Source: an uncultured delta proteobacterium
GTDB lineage: Bacteria > Myxococcota_A > Polyangia > Polyangiales > Polyangiaceae
Assembly: GCA_903892415.1 (NCBI GenBank)
Contig: CAITIQ010000394.1
Coordinates: 1 to 64,000, forward strand
Length of the DNA stretch: 64,000 nucleotides
Direction of reading: 5' to 3'
A program made the translations under genes and the position numbers. The notes beneath the pieces were generated by a model. It was not told the DNA's origin and made no database searches. It worked only from the letters and a program-made list of their open reading frames with translations. Numbering within the stretch: the first letter of the stretch is position 1; each line of letters begins with the position of its first letter. Positions 1-8,611 of the stretch are shown here, piece by piece.

Positions 1-54
1 ATTATGCTGCGTTCGTTCGAGATCCGGACGGGCACCGCTTGGAGGCGGTACGGC

Positions 55-354
55 ATGAGTGAACTGACGTTTCGAGATTTCGCCGGTGCCGTAATGGGCG
101 GTGACGCCGAGCGGGCGGCGGAGGTCCTCTCGCAGCTGCTAGGCCTCGAGCTTTCTGCGGCTCGCAACGCGACGGCGATCTTCTCCGCGCGCATGGCCGA
201 AGGGCCTGAGTTCGTGCAGAAGGCGATGAGTATGCGCGGCGCGGTGGCAGCCAAGGACGAAGCGCAGCTTCGCGGGCTCATCGTTGACTGCTTCGGCCTA
301 TCCAGTGAGCAAGCGAGCGCTGCAGCCGCGACCTTGCTGGCGCGAGCTTCGTAG
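55..354 (+). CDS. Small hypothetical protein, Ala-rich helical
   Basis: A 99-residue protein I do not recognise. It is predicted to be almost entirely helical and rich in Ala/Glu, with no signal peptide or membrane segment, so a cytosolic role is likely. I chose ATG 55 because GGAGG lies at 41-45 with a 9-nt spacer; the same frame is open further upstream to position 4, but those residues look non-coding. It converges with the minus-strand gene ending at 359. No function can be assigned. Confidence 0.6.
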   Translation: MSELTFRDFAGAVMGGDAERAAEVLSQLLGLELSAARNATAIFSARMAEGPEFVQKAMSMRGAVAAKDEAQLRGLIVDCFGLSSEQASAAAATLLARAS

Positions 355-358
355 GCGG

Positions 359-1039
359 TCAGTTCGGTAGCAGCAAATCAAGTCGCAGCGCGCAATGGTC
401 GCTGGGCAGGTGCGAGAGCGAAACTAGCGAACGAACCGTGATTTCTGCGGAGGTGAAGGCCCAGTCGAGTCGCATGCTGGGGGCTGAGGAGGGGAAGGTC
501 GCGCCGGCTGAATACGGCACGAGGTTGAGCCGCTCGGCGAGCTGAAGCGGCGCCCGACCACCGCTGTTGACATCGCCGACCACGACCTTGAGCCCATCGT
601 AGGCATCGAGTTCTGTTCCGAGGCGCTCGATCTGACGCTGTCGCGACGCTGGCGAGAGCGTGGCGAGGTGCAGCGAAACGATCAAAACGCGGCCAGCTTT
701 GGTTTGGAGTTCGCCCAGCGCCCAGCCTTTGCCGTTGAGCGAATCGGGCTTGAAGTGTTGGGCATTCGGGAGCCGCAGCGGGTGCCGCGTGAGCAGCGCT
801 GGGCCGTGGCGTGGGCCAGGCGCGCGCACCACGTGCACGGGGCTTGGTCCCAAGAGGTCGGTCACTGGATCAAAGTCGCCGAGCTTGGCCGGCGCTTCTT
901 GCAGCGCGACCACGTCGGGCTTTTCTGCCGCCAAAAGCGCGCCGATTCTGGGTGCGATCTGGGGAGCGCGAAGTCGAGCGAGCGGGATGATGGCGCTTCT
1001 ACCGGCAAACTGAGCGACATTGAGCGAAACGATACGCAT
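359..1039 (-). CDS. Endonuclease/exonuclease/phosphatase family protein
   Basis: A 226-residue protein with the endonuclease/exonuclease/phosphatase (DNase I-like) fold, a metal-dependent phosphodiesterase. Visible active-site residues: N7 in SLNVAQF, E48 in ALQEAP, H124 in SLHLATLS, D156 and N158 in GDVNSG, D191 in RLDWAF, and the D213-H214 pair in PSDHCAL. Together these make the standard metal and catalytic set. There is no signal peptide, so it is probably cytosolic. The ATG at 1039 is preceded by AAGGAGA at good spacing. The substrate (DNA, phosphoinositide or other phosphodiester) cannot be told from sequence. Confidence 0.85.
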   Translation of the reverse strand: MRIVSLNVAQFAGRSAIIPLARLRAPQIAPRIGALLAAEKPDVVALQEAPAKLGDFDPVTDLLGPSPVHVVRAPGPRHGPALLTRHPLRLPNAQHFKPDSLNGKGWALGELQTKAGRVLIVSLHLATLSPASRQRQIERLGTELDAYDGLKVVVGDVNSGGRAPLQLAERLNLVPYSAGATFPSSAPSMRLDWAFTSAEITVRSLVSLSHLPSDHCALRLDLLLPN

Positions 1040-1169
1040 TGAGATCTCCTTGGGTGCTGACTCGAGCAGCTTGAAGGAGCGATCCCGCGTTCAGACCAAC
1101 GGCGGCTGAAACCTCGGCTAACAGTTTGTGAAAATGAGGTGAATGTGACGGCGTTTGTCGGGCGCGAAG

Positions 1170-2396
1170 TCACTTCGCCGAGCAAGGATCAGCGCTGCGT
1201 TCGGTCACTACGATGTCGTCGCCTCCGCCCACATCGTCTTGCGTATTGGGACCGACCGACCAAACCCGAACGCCAGCGCCCTCGCCATGATCGGCGCGCA
1301 GCGGAAGGCCGTTGAACGGGTCTTGCGGGCTTGCGACTTTGATGGCCTCCGCGCGCGGCTGGTCCGACGTCAGCAGCTTCAGCCAGTGGCTGGTGACGCG
1401 CAGGCGGGCGAGCGCGGCTTGATCGCGCGCAGTCACGCCTTCACTTCGTTCCGCGACAATGAGCATAGGGTTGTTCGATGCCGCTTGCTTCTGCGCAAGG
1501 GCGCGCACGAGCTCGGCGGCTCGCGGGTAACCGCTCTTTCCCACCTCGCGAGCTTGCTCTTGTTGGTCGAGGAACCACGCTGCCGCCTCGTCGATTTGGC
1601 CGCCGATCATGAACTCCTCGTACTCGAGCCGGTTCATTGGAAGCAGCCATTCGAAGCGTGCATAGGACAATAGGCGCCCTGCGCTCTCGAGGTGCTCGCG
1701 CTCCAAGCTATCCCCGCTAGCGAGCGAAGGGTGGCTCTCGAGCAGTGCGTCAAGCTCGCGGCTCGCTTGCACGAGCTCAACGCGGGAGGCGCGGCGAACG
1801 CAATGACTCATGGCGATCAGCGCGCGGTTGATGGTGACGCTCGCCTGCTGCGGCCCGTCCAAACCAGCACCCGGTACCACAGCTTGCGCGAGGCGGACCG
1901 CGTCGGCGGTGATGGCCAGGCACTCGCCAGCTGGTGCCAGTGCGGCTGCCCCAAGCAACACTTGATGTGCGCGCATAAGCGGCAAACTTGCCGATCCATC
2001 GAGCGTGTACACCGTCGGCAGCGGAGTATCCGCGCTGGACGCGTGAGCTGCTTGCCTCAGCGCGCTCAGCGCTGCCGCGTGCGCTTGCACGAAGTTGCGT
2101 TCTCCCTCTCCGCCGGCGCAGCCGGGATCTTTTTGAGCGAACAGGCCTTGCGGCGCCTTGAGCTGGTCAGCCACTCGAAGCTGCTCCGCCAGCATATCCC
2201 CCTCGTGAGACTCACCGCGCAGCGGCTTGGGCGACCAGCGCGTATGGGAGCTGGCGTTCTCGCCGATACGCTGCTGCAACTCGGCGGCTAAAGCTCGGTG
2301 GCGTTGACGCAACGAAAGCCCGCGCACGGCCACTGCCGAGACGGCGATCCCCAACAAGAGGAGCGCACCCAACCCGAGGATTGCACGAGGTTTCAT
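1170..2396 (-). CDS. Membrane-anchored hypothetical protein
   Basis: About 408 residues beginning with a single hydrophobic segment (residues 4-25, LGLGALLLLGIAVSAVAV) followed by a long soluble, mostly helical region. This suggests an N-terminal signal anchor with a periplasmic body. No catalytic motif is evident. I placed the start at the Met just before the hydrophobic segment; the frame continues upstream to 2468 but that part has no protein-like character and overlaps the region before the divergent gene at 2513. Function unknown. Confidence 0.6.
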   Translation of the reverse strand: MKPRAILGLGALLLLGIAVSAVAVRGLSLRQRHRALAAELQQRIGENASSHTRWSPKPLRGESHEGDMLAEQLRVADQLKAPQGLFAQKDPGCAGGEGERNFVQAHAAALSALRQAAHASSADTPLPTVYTLDGSASLPLMRAHQVLLGAAALAPAGECLAITADAVRLAQAVVPGAGLDGPQQASVTINRALIAMSHCVRRASRVELVQASRELDALLESHPSLASGDSLEREHLESAGRLLSYARFEWLLPMNRLEYEEFMIGGQIDEAAAWFLDQQEQAREVGKSGYPRAAELVRALAQKQAASNNPMLIVAERSEGVTARDQAALARLRVTSHWLKLLTSDQPRAEAIKVASPQDPFNGLPLRADHGEGAGVRVWSVGPNTQDDVGGGDDIVVTERSADPCSAK

Positions 2397-2512
2397 CGCT
2401 TCATTGGACGCGCTGGCATCGGTGGGAGTGATATCAGCTCGGCACCATGTTGCACGCGGTGCTCGCAAATTGCGGCGTTCTGCCGCTAGGCTCGAGTCTG
2501 GAGGTGGGTTGC

Positions 2513-4773
2513 ATGGTTAGAGGTTCACTTCGGCATTTGACGGCTTTGCTTGCTGGCACCGCACTCTTGGCAGCCTGCGGTGACGACACAGGCTCTGGTG
2601 GAACCGGCGCAACTGCGGGAAGCGGTGGGCTCGGTGGTGCGGGCGCAGCCGCTTCGGGCGGTGGCGGCGAGGGCGGCGAGGGTGGTAGCGGGGGCTGCGG
2701 AGACGGGGACACGCAGTCGTGCTACTCCGGCCCAGACGGCACCGAGGGCGTCGGTATCTGCGCGGCGGGCCAGCAGACCTGCGACGCGGGGAGTTTTGGC
2801 GCTTGCGAAGGCGAGGCTCTGCCCGAGACCGAGGAATGCGACGGGCTCGACAACGACTGCGACGGCAACATCGACAACGGCTGCGACTGCGTCGATGGGG
2901 AGACGCAGGGCTGCTACGGCGGGCCGATTGTCACCGAGGGCGTAGGCGTTTGCACGGCGGGGACGCAGACCTGCAAGGCCGGCGCGTGGGGTGCTTGCAG
3001 CGGGGATGTAACGCCCAGCCTGAAAGCTGTGACAACCTCGACAACGACTGTGATGGCACCGTCGACAACGGGTTTGGCGTGCTCCTTTGCGGAGTTGGTG
3101 AATGCAGCGCGATGGTCGCCGAGTGTCTGAACGGCGTACTGCAAGTGTGCGTACCCGGCATGCCCGTAGCAGAGAGCTGTGACAGCCTCGACAACGACTG
3201 CAACGGCACAGCGGATGACGCCTTGGGCCAAACCAGCTGCGGCGTGGGCGAGTGCGCTGTGACGGTGGACAACTGCGTTGGTGGAAGCGCACAGGCCTGC
3301 GTTCCCGACGCTCCACAGGCGGAGAGCTGTGACGGGCTCGACAACAACTGCAACGGCACTCCCGATGACGGCAATCCCGGCGGCGGTGTGGGTTGCATGA
3401 CCAACCTACTTGGGGTGTGCACCCCAGGGACCACCGCCTGTGAAAACGGCGGCCTCGTTTGCAATCAGAACGTCCAGCCCTCGCCGGAAGTTTGCGACGG
3501 GCTCGACAACAACTGCGACGGCAATGCCGATGAGGGCAACCCAGGGAGCGGCGCCGCCTGCACCGTACCCGGGCTCGTTGGTGTGTGCGCTCCCGGTACG
3601 CTGCAATGCCAGAACGGCGCTGTCACTTGTGTCAGCAACGCGCCTCCGGTTGCGGAGACGTGCGACAACGTCGACAACGACTGTGATGGCCTAATCGATG
3701 ATGGGCCCACGCCGCTCGCCATCTATTTTACCGAGGACTTCAACGACAACGTCGGGTGGACAGCGGATGCGTCGTGGGGCATCGGCTCGGCAACGGCCGG
3801 TCCACCCCCGGGAACGGGCAACGCAGACCCAGCTCAGGATCACACAAGCACCAATGACAACGGTGTCGCCGGCGTGGTGATCGGTGGCAACTACGGGACC
3901 GCGTTGGTGCCCTTCCGCTACCTCACCAGCCCGGTGATCAACACAGCGGCCGCGCAAGGCAGCATGCACCTATCGTTCTGGCGTTGGCTCAACAGCGATT
4001 TCCCACCGTATGTGACCAACGTTGTGCAGGTCTTCAACGGCTCAACCTGGAACACGGTCTACACCTCGCCCACCAACAGTCAGTTCATAACCGACGGCGC
4101 CTGGCAACGTCAGAGCTACGACATCACTGCCTTCAAGTCCGCCAACATGCAGATCCGCTTCGGCTACACCATTGGCAGTGCGGGCGTTTTCAACATGTCG
4201 GGCTGGAACATCGATGACATCGTGATTTCCAATAGCCCCAACCCGCAGATCTTCCTGCGGGATGAGTTCTCTGACGCGAGCCAAGGCTGGACCTTGGGCA
4301 CGCAGTGGGGCATCGGGCCGGCGACTGTTTCCTCTGGCCAAACGACGGGAAACCCGGACCCTGCGACCGACTTCACCCCCGGTCCCAACAACGGCGTGAT
4401 GGGCGTGGTGATCGGCGGCAATACCGGGACCAGCGTTCACGCGCCTTACTACGCGACGAGCCGGGTGATGAACACCACAGGCGCGGCAAACCTACGGCTC
4501 GACTTCCGACGTTGGCTGAACAGCGACTACGCTCCTTTTACGGTCAACACCGTCGAGGTGTTCAACGGCACCAGTTGGCAGGTGTTGTTCCAGACGGGCG
4601 GCGCCCCCGGTGTGACCGACAACGCCTGGCTGGCCCAGGGCTTCGACTTGAGCGCTCATGCCAACGCCAACATGCAGGTGCGGATTGGCTTCAGCACCGC
4701 GAACGGCTTGTTCTCGTCTTCTGGTTGGAACGTCGATGATTTGGTCGTGACTGGGGGCACTGTGTGCAACTAA
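2513..4773 (+). CDS. MopE-like Cys/Asp-repeat surface lipoprotein, frameshifted
   Basis: A secreted lipoprotein split by a one-base frameshift. ATG 2513 has GGAGG at 2500-2504. The N-terminus is a lipoprotein signal ending LLAACGDD, then a Gly/Ser linker, then six Cys- and Asp-rich repeats of the form CDxLDNDCDGxxDxG, the putative metal-binding repeat seen in MopE-like and other myxobacterial surface proteins. The C-terminus holds two copies of a roughly 170-residue beta-rich domain (about 3721-4254 and 4255-4770) that share the NGVxGVVIGGNxGT motif. The frame moves from the 2513 frame to the next one at the CCC run at 3014-3016; restoring one C rejoins the repeat pattern as TPQPESCDNLDND. 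Repaired length would be about 753 residues. It may be an assembly error or a recently broken gene. Confidence 0.8.
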
Positions 4774-4793
4774 GCGAAGCAACCGACTGATAG

Positions 4794-4826
4794 AAAGCGG
4801 GAGTGTGAGACCACACTCCCGCTTTT
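4794..4826 (+). terminator. Rho-independent terminator after the MopE-like gene
   Basis: A perfect 14-bp stem (AAAGCGGGAGTGTG at 4794-4807, complement at 4812-4825) with an AGAC loop and a short T run (4822-4826). It lies 20 nt after the MopE-like stop and before the FAD gene, and could work in both directions because the left arm begins with AAA. Confidence 0.85.
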
Positions 4827-4854
4827 CATTGGGAGCAACGGCGGTGGAGGCATC

Positions 4855-6333
4855 ATGAACGGTAAGACCCGACTGACAGCGTATTCCGGACAAGAGGTCT
4901 GGGCTCATTTGCGTGAGGCAGACTCGGTAGCAGGTATCGTCGCCCACCTCGAAGAGGCTCGCTCGCGCGGTTGGACCGTGTCGTTTCGCGGCGGCCAAAT
5001 GTCCTTCGACACGCAAGCCCTGAACGAGGGCATGGTCATTCAGCTGCGAGGCTTCGACCAGATCGGCGAGGTCGCGGCGAGCACCATCACCGTTGGTGCA
5101 CTAGCGACGTGGGGCGCGATCGTGGCCAAGGCCAAACGCGCCGGCCACGTCCCTTATGTGTTGGTCAGCTCGAGTGAGACCACCGCAGGCGGAACCCTCG
5201 CTACCAACGCGCTTTCACGCTTCACGCCGACCTGCGGCAAGGAAGGGACGCACGTGGTCTCCTTCTCCTTGCTCACGCTCGCCGGCGTCGTGCTTCGTTG
5301 CTCTCGCAGCGAGAACTCCGAGCTCTTCTTCGGTGTGATCGCAGGCTTCGGCTACCTCGGGGTGGTTCTCGAGATCACCTATCAACTGCTGTCGGTCGGC
5401 TTCAGCAACATCGTTGTGGAAACAGAGTTTGAGCGCTTCTCGGGATTGCGCAGCTTGACCGAGTTACTGGTCACTGAGCTCGAGGGCCAACCCGCGAGCG
5501 GTCCGAATCGAGCGCCGCCCGAAGTCAATCCACTCGAGCATGTGACCCTCGCTGACACGCACGCCATCAGCGCTGTGGTCTACATGAACGCCGAGCGACA
5601 GGGCTTCGTCATGCGCTCTCGCTACGTGGACGGGGACACTGTCGAACTGAAGCCGAGCCTGTTCCACCAGCCATCCTCTGTGCTGCATCGCGCCTTGCAG
5701 GCCCTGATCATGAACGATCAGATCCGGCCAATTGGCTACGAGCTGATGATGAATCTGTTCATGAAGTCACAGGAGAAGTCCGCCGCGGTGGATGAACTCG
5801 AGGGCTTTACGTTTTTCCAAAACGGCAACGACGCCGTCAAACGCTTCTTCAGAGGTTTGGGTTTTCCGATGGGCATTCGGCAGCAGACCTACGTGATCCC
5901 AGTGGTCGCCGGGGACGCTGCGGCGACCCGCGACAAGCTCGCGAGCTTTCTCGAGCGCGCGGATGCGCTGCTGGACGCGCGCGGCATCGTTCCGGCGCTG
6001 ATCGACGTGCTGTACTTGCCCGGTGAGGCCGAGCCGTTCGTGTTCTCGTCGACGCGCGGGCTCGCTGGCTACGCCGTGACCTTTACCTTCGAGGAGCTGA
6101 CGCGCGTGACCTTCCCGGAGGAGGAACAGCTGCTGATCGAATTCTCGCGGATGGCGTTTGCCGTCGGCGGCCGGGTGCACCTGGTGAAGAACGTTCACGC
6201 CGACTCGAGCGAACTCGAACAGTCCTACGCCGCAGGGGTTGCACAAATGCTCGGCCTCAAGGCTGTGCACGACCCCACGAGGTTGCTCTCGAACGGCTTC
6301 CTCTCGCGGGTTTTTCCCTCCCTCGCGCGGTGA
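4855..6333 (+). CDS. FAD-binding (PCMH-type) oxidoreductase
   Basis: A 492-residue flavoprotein of the vanillyl-alcohol-oxidase-like family. The FAD-binding half is visible as an RGG-x-MSFD phosphate-binding loop near residues 45-52, a TVGALATWG segment, the AGGTLATNA loop near 119-127, and an LFFGVIAGFGYLGVVLEIT stretch near 160-178. The C-terminal half would carry the substrate cap. The arrangement is most like the DprE1/sugar-lactone-oxidase/DHCR24 group, but the substrate is not identifiable. There is no signal peptide. GGAGG ends 4 nt before ATG 4855. It follows a strong terminator, so it probably has its own promoter. Confidence 0.75.
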   Translation: MNGKTRLTAYSGQEVWAHLREADSVAGIVAHLEEARSRGWTVSFRGGQMSFDTQALNEGMVIQLRGFDQIGEVAASTITVGALATWGAIVAKAKRAGHVPYVLVSSSETTAGGTLATNALSRFTPTCGKEGTHVVSFSLLTLAGVVLRCSRSENSELFFGVIAGFGYLGVVLEITYQLLSVGFSNIVVETEFERFSGLRSLTELLVTELEGQPASGPNRAPPEVNPLEHVTLADTHAISAVVYMNAERQGFVMRSRYVDGDTVELKPSLFHQPSSVLHRALQALIMNDQIRPIGYELMMNLFMKSQEKSAAVDELEGFTFFQNGNDAVKRFFRGLGFPMGIRQQTYVIPVVAGDAAATRDKLASFLERADALLDARGIVPALIDVLYLPGEAEPFVFSSTRGLAGYAVTFTFEELTRVTFPEEEQLLIEFSRMAFAVGGRVHLVKNVHADSSELEQSYAAGVAQMLGLKAVHDPTRLLSNGFLSRVFPSLAR

Positions 6334-6336
6334 CGC

Positions 6337-6945
6337 TCAGGCCAGCCAATGGAGGTCGAGGCTCATCGCCGAGTCGCCGTCGCTACCCCCAGCCGTCACC
6401 GTTCGGCTCTTTACCTTCGAGCCGGTCATCGCCACCAGCTCGTCCACCGTGATGACCTGAGCCTGCCAAACGTTGCGGTCGAAGCCGTAGCATTCTCTCC
6501 ACTCGACTCGCACCTGTCGCGGCCCTTGCACGTGGGTCAAAAGCTCCGCTTCGAAGAAGCTCGAGAAGAGCCGGCTCGACTGTCTGAGCAGCGTGTCCGG
6601 CGAAAATACTTTGACGATCAACCGATGAATCGAGCTCATGCTGTGGCGCGTCGACGTGCGGATGACTTCGCGCAGCTCGACCTGGCCGCCGTTCGCCACG
6701 ACCATCGCCAAAAGTTCGCGGTGCCAAGCGATGGGATACCAGCCCGCCGCCACCAGACTCTTGGTGCGGACGCTCTCGCCGAGTTCTCCCCGGAGCGCGC
6801 CGACCATGGGGCCAGTTCGCGCGCCACAAACCTCCCTCACCCCGGTCAAAACGCCGAGCAATGTCGAGCCTTTGACGCGAACTTCCTGCAAGGCGGGGAG
6901 GATACCACTGCGAGCGTGATTCGCCCGGCCCTTTGGCATGGTCAT
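6337..6945 (-). CDS. Hypothetical protein, possibly DUF2378/TIGR02265-like
   Basis: About 202 residues, no signal peptide or membrane segment. The centre has an AAGWYPIAWHRELL motif followed by an Arg-rich helical region and a C-terminal stretch with ECYGFDRNVW. The pattern (WYP, then a long helical part, then an Arg/Trp-rich strand) recalls the myxobacterial paralogous family DUF2378/TIGR02265, but I cannot confirm this by eye. The frame is open to 7014; I prefer the Met at 6945 (or 6939) because upstream residues look non-native. No Shine-Dalgarno is obvious. It converges with the FAD gene with a 3-nt gap. Confidence 0.5.
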   Translation of the reverse strand: MTMPKGRANHARSGILPALQEVRVKGSTLLGVLTGVREVCGARTGPMVGALRGELGESVRTKSLVAAGWYPIAWHRELLAMVVANGGQVELREVIRTSTRHSMSSIHRLIVKVFSPDTLLRQSSRLFSSFFEAELLTHVQGPRQVRVEWRECYGFDRNVWQAQVITVDELVAMTGSKVKSRTVTAGGSDGDSAMSLDLHWLA

Positions 6946-7025
6946 TCGTTCGATGTGAAGCTCAGGCCTCGAGCGGTTCGCTGCGACAGCCGCGCGCGGC
7001 TGAGCCTGACGCAACGTCAGTGAGA

Positions 7026-7040
7026 TAGCCTGGTCACGTG
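7026..7040 (+). promoter_or_regulatory. Putative -10 element for a leaderless DUF1592 mRNA
   Basis: TAGCCT at 7026-7031 ends exactly 6 nt before GTG 7038, so the expected transcription start coincides with the start codon. There is no Shine-Dalgarno. A TGACGcaaCGTCA inverted repeat lies just upstream at 7007-7019 and could be a regulator site. No convincing -35 at 16-18 bp spacing. Confidence 0.45.
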
Positions 7041-8609
7041 CGCAAGCAATTCCCCTTTCTAGCGGCCCTGATTTCGATCGGTTGTGTCGGTTCGCTGGGC
7101 GACCCAGGCGGCGAGGATGACGACGTCATCACCGGCATGGATCCCGGCGATCCGCGGCTTGATGCGCGGGTATGGCGGCTCTCTCCTGAGCAGTACAACG
7201 GTGAGGTCCAGCGCTTCTTTCCCGGCGCACCAACGGTGAATCTGCCCGAAGGGGCGAGCGAATACGGGCTCGCCAACATCGCCAATACGGCCCGCATCGA
7301 TCTCGGTAATGCGTCGCAGTTCACGGAGGCCGCACGCACCATCGGCAGTTGGGTCGCGGCGCAAGGAGCAGGGGCGGCGCGCTGTGACACCTTCGGCACC
7401 GACGAGTGCGTGCAGACCTTCCTCGATTGGTTTCCCGAGCATGCCTTTCGCAGGCCGCCCACCGAGGATGAGCGCGCTGCGCTGCAGGCGGTCTACGACG
7501 ACACCCGCCCAACCTACGGTGAAGAATGGGCCTTCGCTGCGATGGTCCGTGCGGCGCTTTTGTCGCCCGAGTTTCTCTATCGCTACGAAATCGGCGGGGT
7601 GGGTGAGGGCGTGGTCGAGCTCACCGACTACGAGATCGCCAGTCAGCTCAGCTTCGCCATCACCAATGAAGGGCCGGACGCCGAACTGCTCGCTGATGCA
7701 AAGTCAGGCCTGCTTCGCGACCCCGCCATTCGTGAAGACAACGTGCGACGCTTGATGGATCGCTCAGCGGGTATGTGGCAGCGCTTCTTCTGGCAGTGGC
7801 TGAAGATGTCGACGCTCGAGAGCCAGGGCAATGAGACCGAGCTCGACCCGCAACTCGTCGCGGCGCTCGAGGCTGAGTACAACGAGTACGTGAATCAGGT
7901 CGTGGTGCTGGGCCGAGGCAGCCTCGAGGATCTGCTGTCCACTTCGCACACCTGGGCCACGCCCGAGGTCGCTGCCTACTACGGCGCCACCCACCCGGGG
8001 ACGGGCGTCGCCCAGTTCGAGCTCGATCCGGCTCAGCGCGGAGGTCTCTTGACGCTGGGTGCTTGGCTCGTCGCTCACGGGAAAAAGGGCCGGGACAACG
8101 TGGTTCGGCGCGGCATGTCGGTGTTTCGGGACGGCATGTGCAATGACATCGTGCCGCTCCCCATCGACCTTGTGGCAGCGCAGGAGGAACTCGTCGGTGC
8201 CGACGCGACGATCAAGGAGATCGCCGCCGCGCGTAGCACGAACGGAACCTGCGGAGCTTGCCACAGTACCTCGGATCCGGTCGGCCTCTCGTTTGAGACC
8301 TTCGCCGGTAACGGCACCTGGCAAACGGTCTATGCCGACGGCAAGCCGGTCGAGGCGGAGGTCACGCTCGATGGAACCTTCTACGCCACCGCGCCCGAAC
8401 TCTCGTTGGGGCTGGCTCGGGATCAGGAGTTCCAAGAATGTCTCGTGCGTCGGTTCGGGCACTTCACGTTGGGGGCCGAGTTCGGTGCGCCGATGCAGGT
8501 TCGAGCCTCCAAGGAGGCCTACGACGCCTTCATACAGAGTGACGGTTCGTTCGAGGAATTGCTGGTGGCCATCGTGCGAGATCGATCGTTCATCGAGAGG
8601 AAGAAGTAG
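7038..8609 (+). CDS. DUF1592/DUF1588/DUF1585 lipoprotein
   Basis: A 523-residue secreted lipoprotein (short signal ending IGCVGS) with the domain series seen in planctomycete and myxobacterial proteins: an N-terminal helical region with the RLSPEQYN motif near residue 50, DUF1592 (LTDYEIASQLSFAI near 198), DUF1588 with the conserved CGACHSTSDPVGL motif near 408-420, and a C-terminal DUF1585-like segment. The CxxCH in CGACH is a possible c-type haem site. GTG 7038 is followed directly by the signal sequence. It is two bases from the DUF1552 gene, a pairing seen in many genomes; a joint role in surface redox or polymer chemistry is only inference. Confidence 0.85.
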   Translation: MRKQFPFLAALISIGCVGSLGDPGGEDDDVITGMDPGDPRLDARVWRLSPEQYNGEVQRFFPGAPTVNLPEGASEYGLANIANTARIDLGNASQFTEAARTIGSWVAAQGAGAARCDTFGTDECVQTFLDWFPEHAFRRPPTEDERAALQAVYDDTRPTYGEEWAFAAMVRAALLSPEFLYRYEIGGVGEGVVELTDYEIASQLSFAITNEGPDAELLADAKSGLLRDPAIREDNVRRLMDRSAGMWQRFFWQWLKMSTLESQGNETELDPQLVAALEAEYNEYVNQVVVLGRGSLEDLLSTSHTWATPEVAAYYGATHPGTGVAQFELDPAQRGGLLTLGAWLVAHGKKGRDNVVRRGMSVFRDGMCNDIVPLPIDLVAAQEELVGADATIKEIAAARSTNGTCGACHSTSDPVGLSFETFAGNGTWQTVYADGKPVEAEVTLDGTFYATAPELSLGLARDQEFQECLVRRFGHFTLGAEFGAPMQVRASKEAYDAFIQSDGSFEELLVAIVRDRSFIERKK

Positions 8610-8611
8610 CC

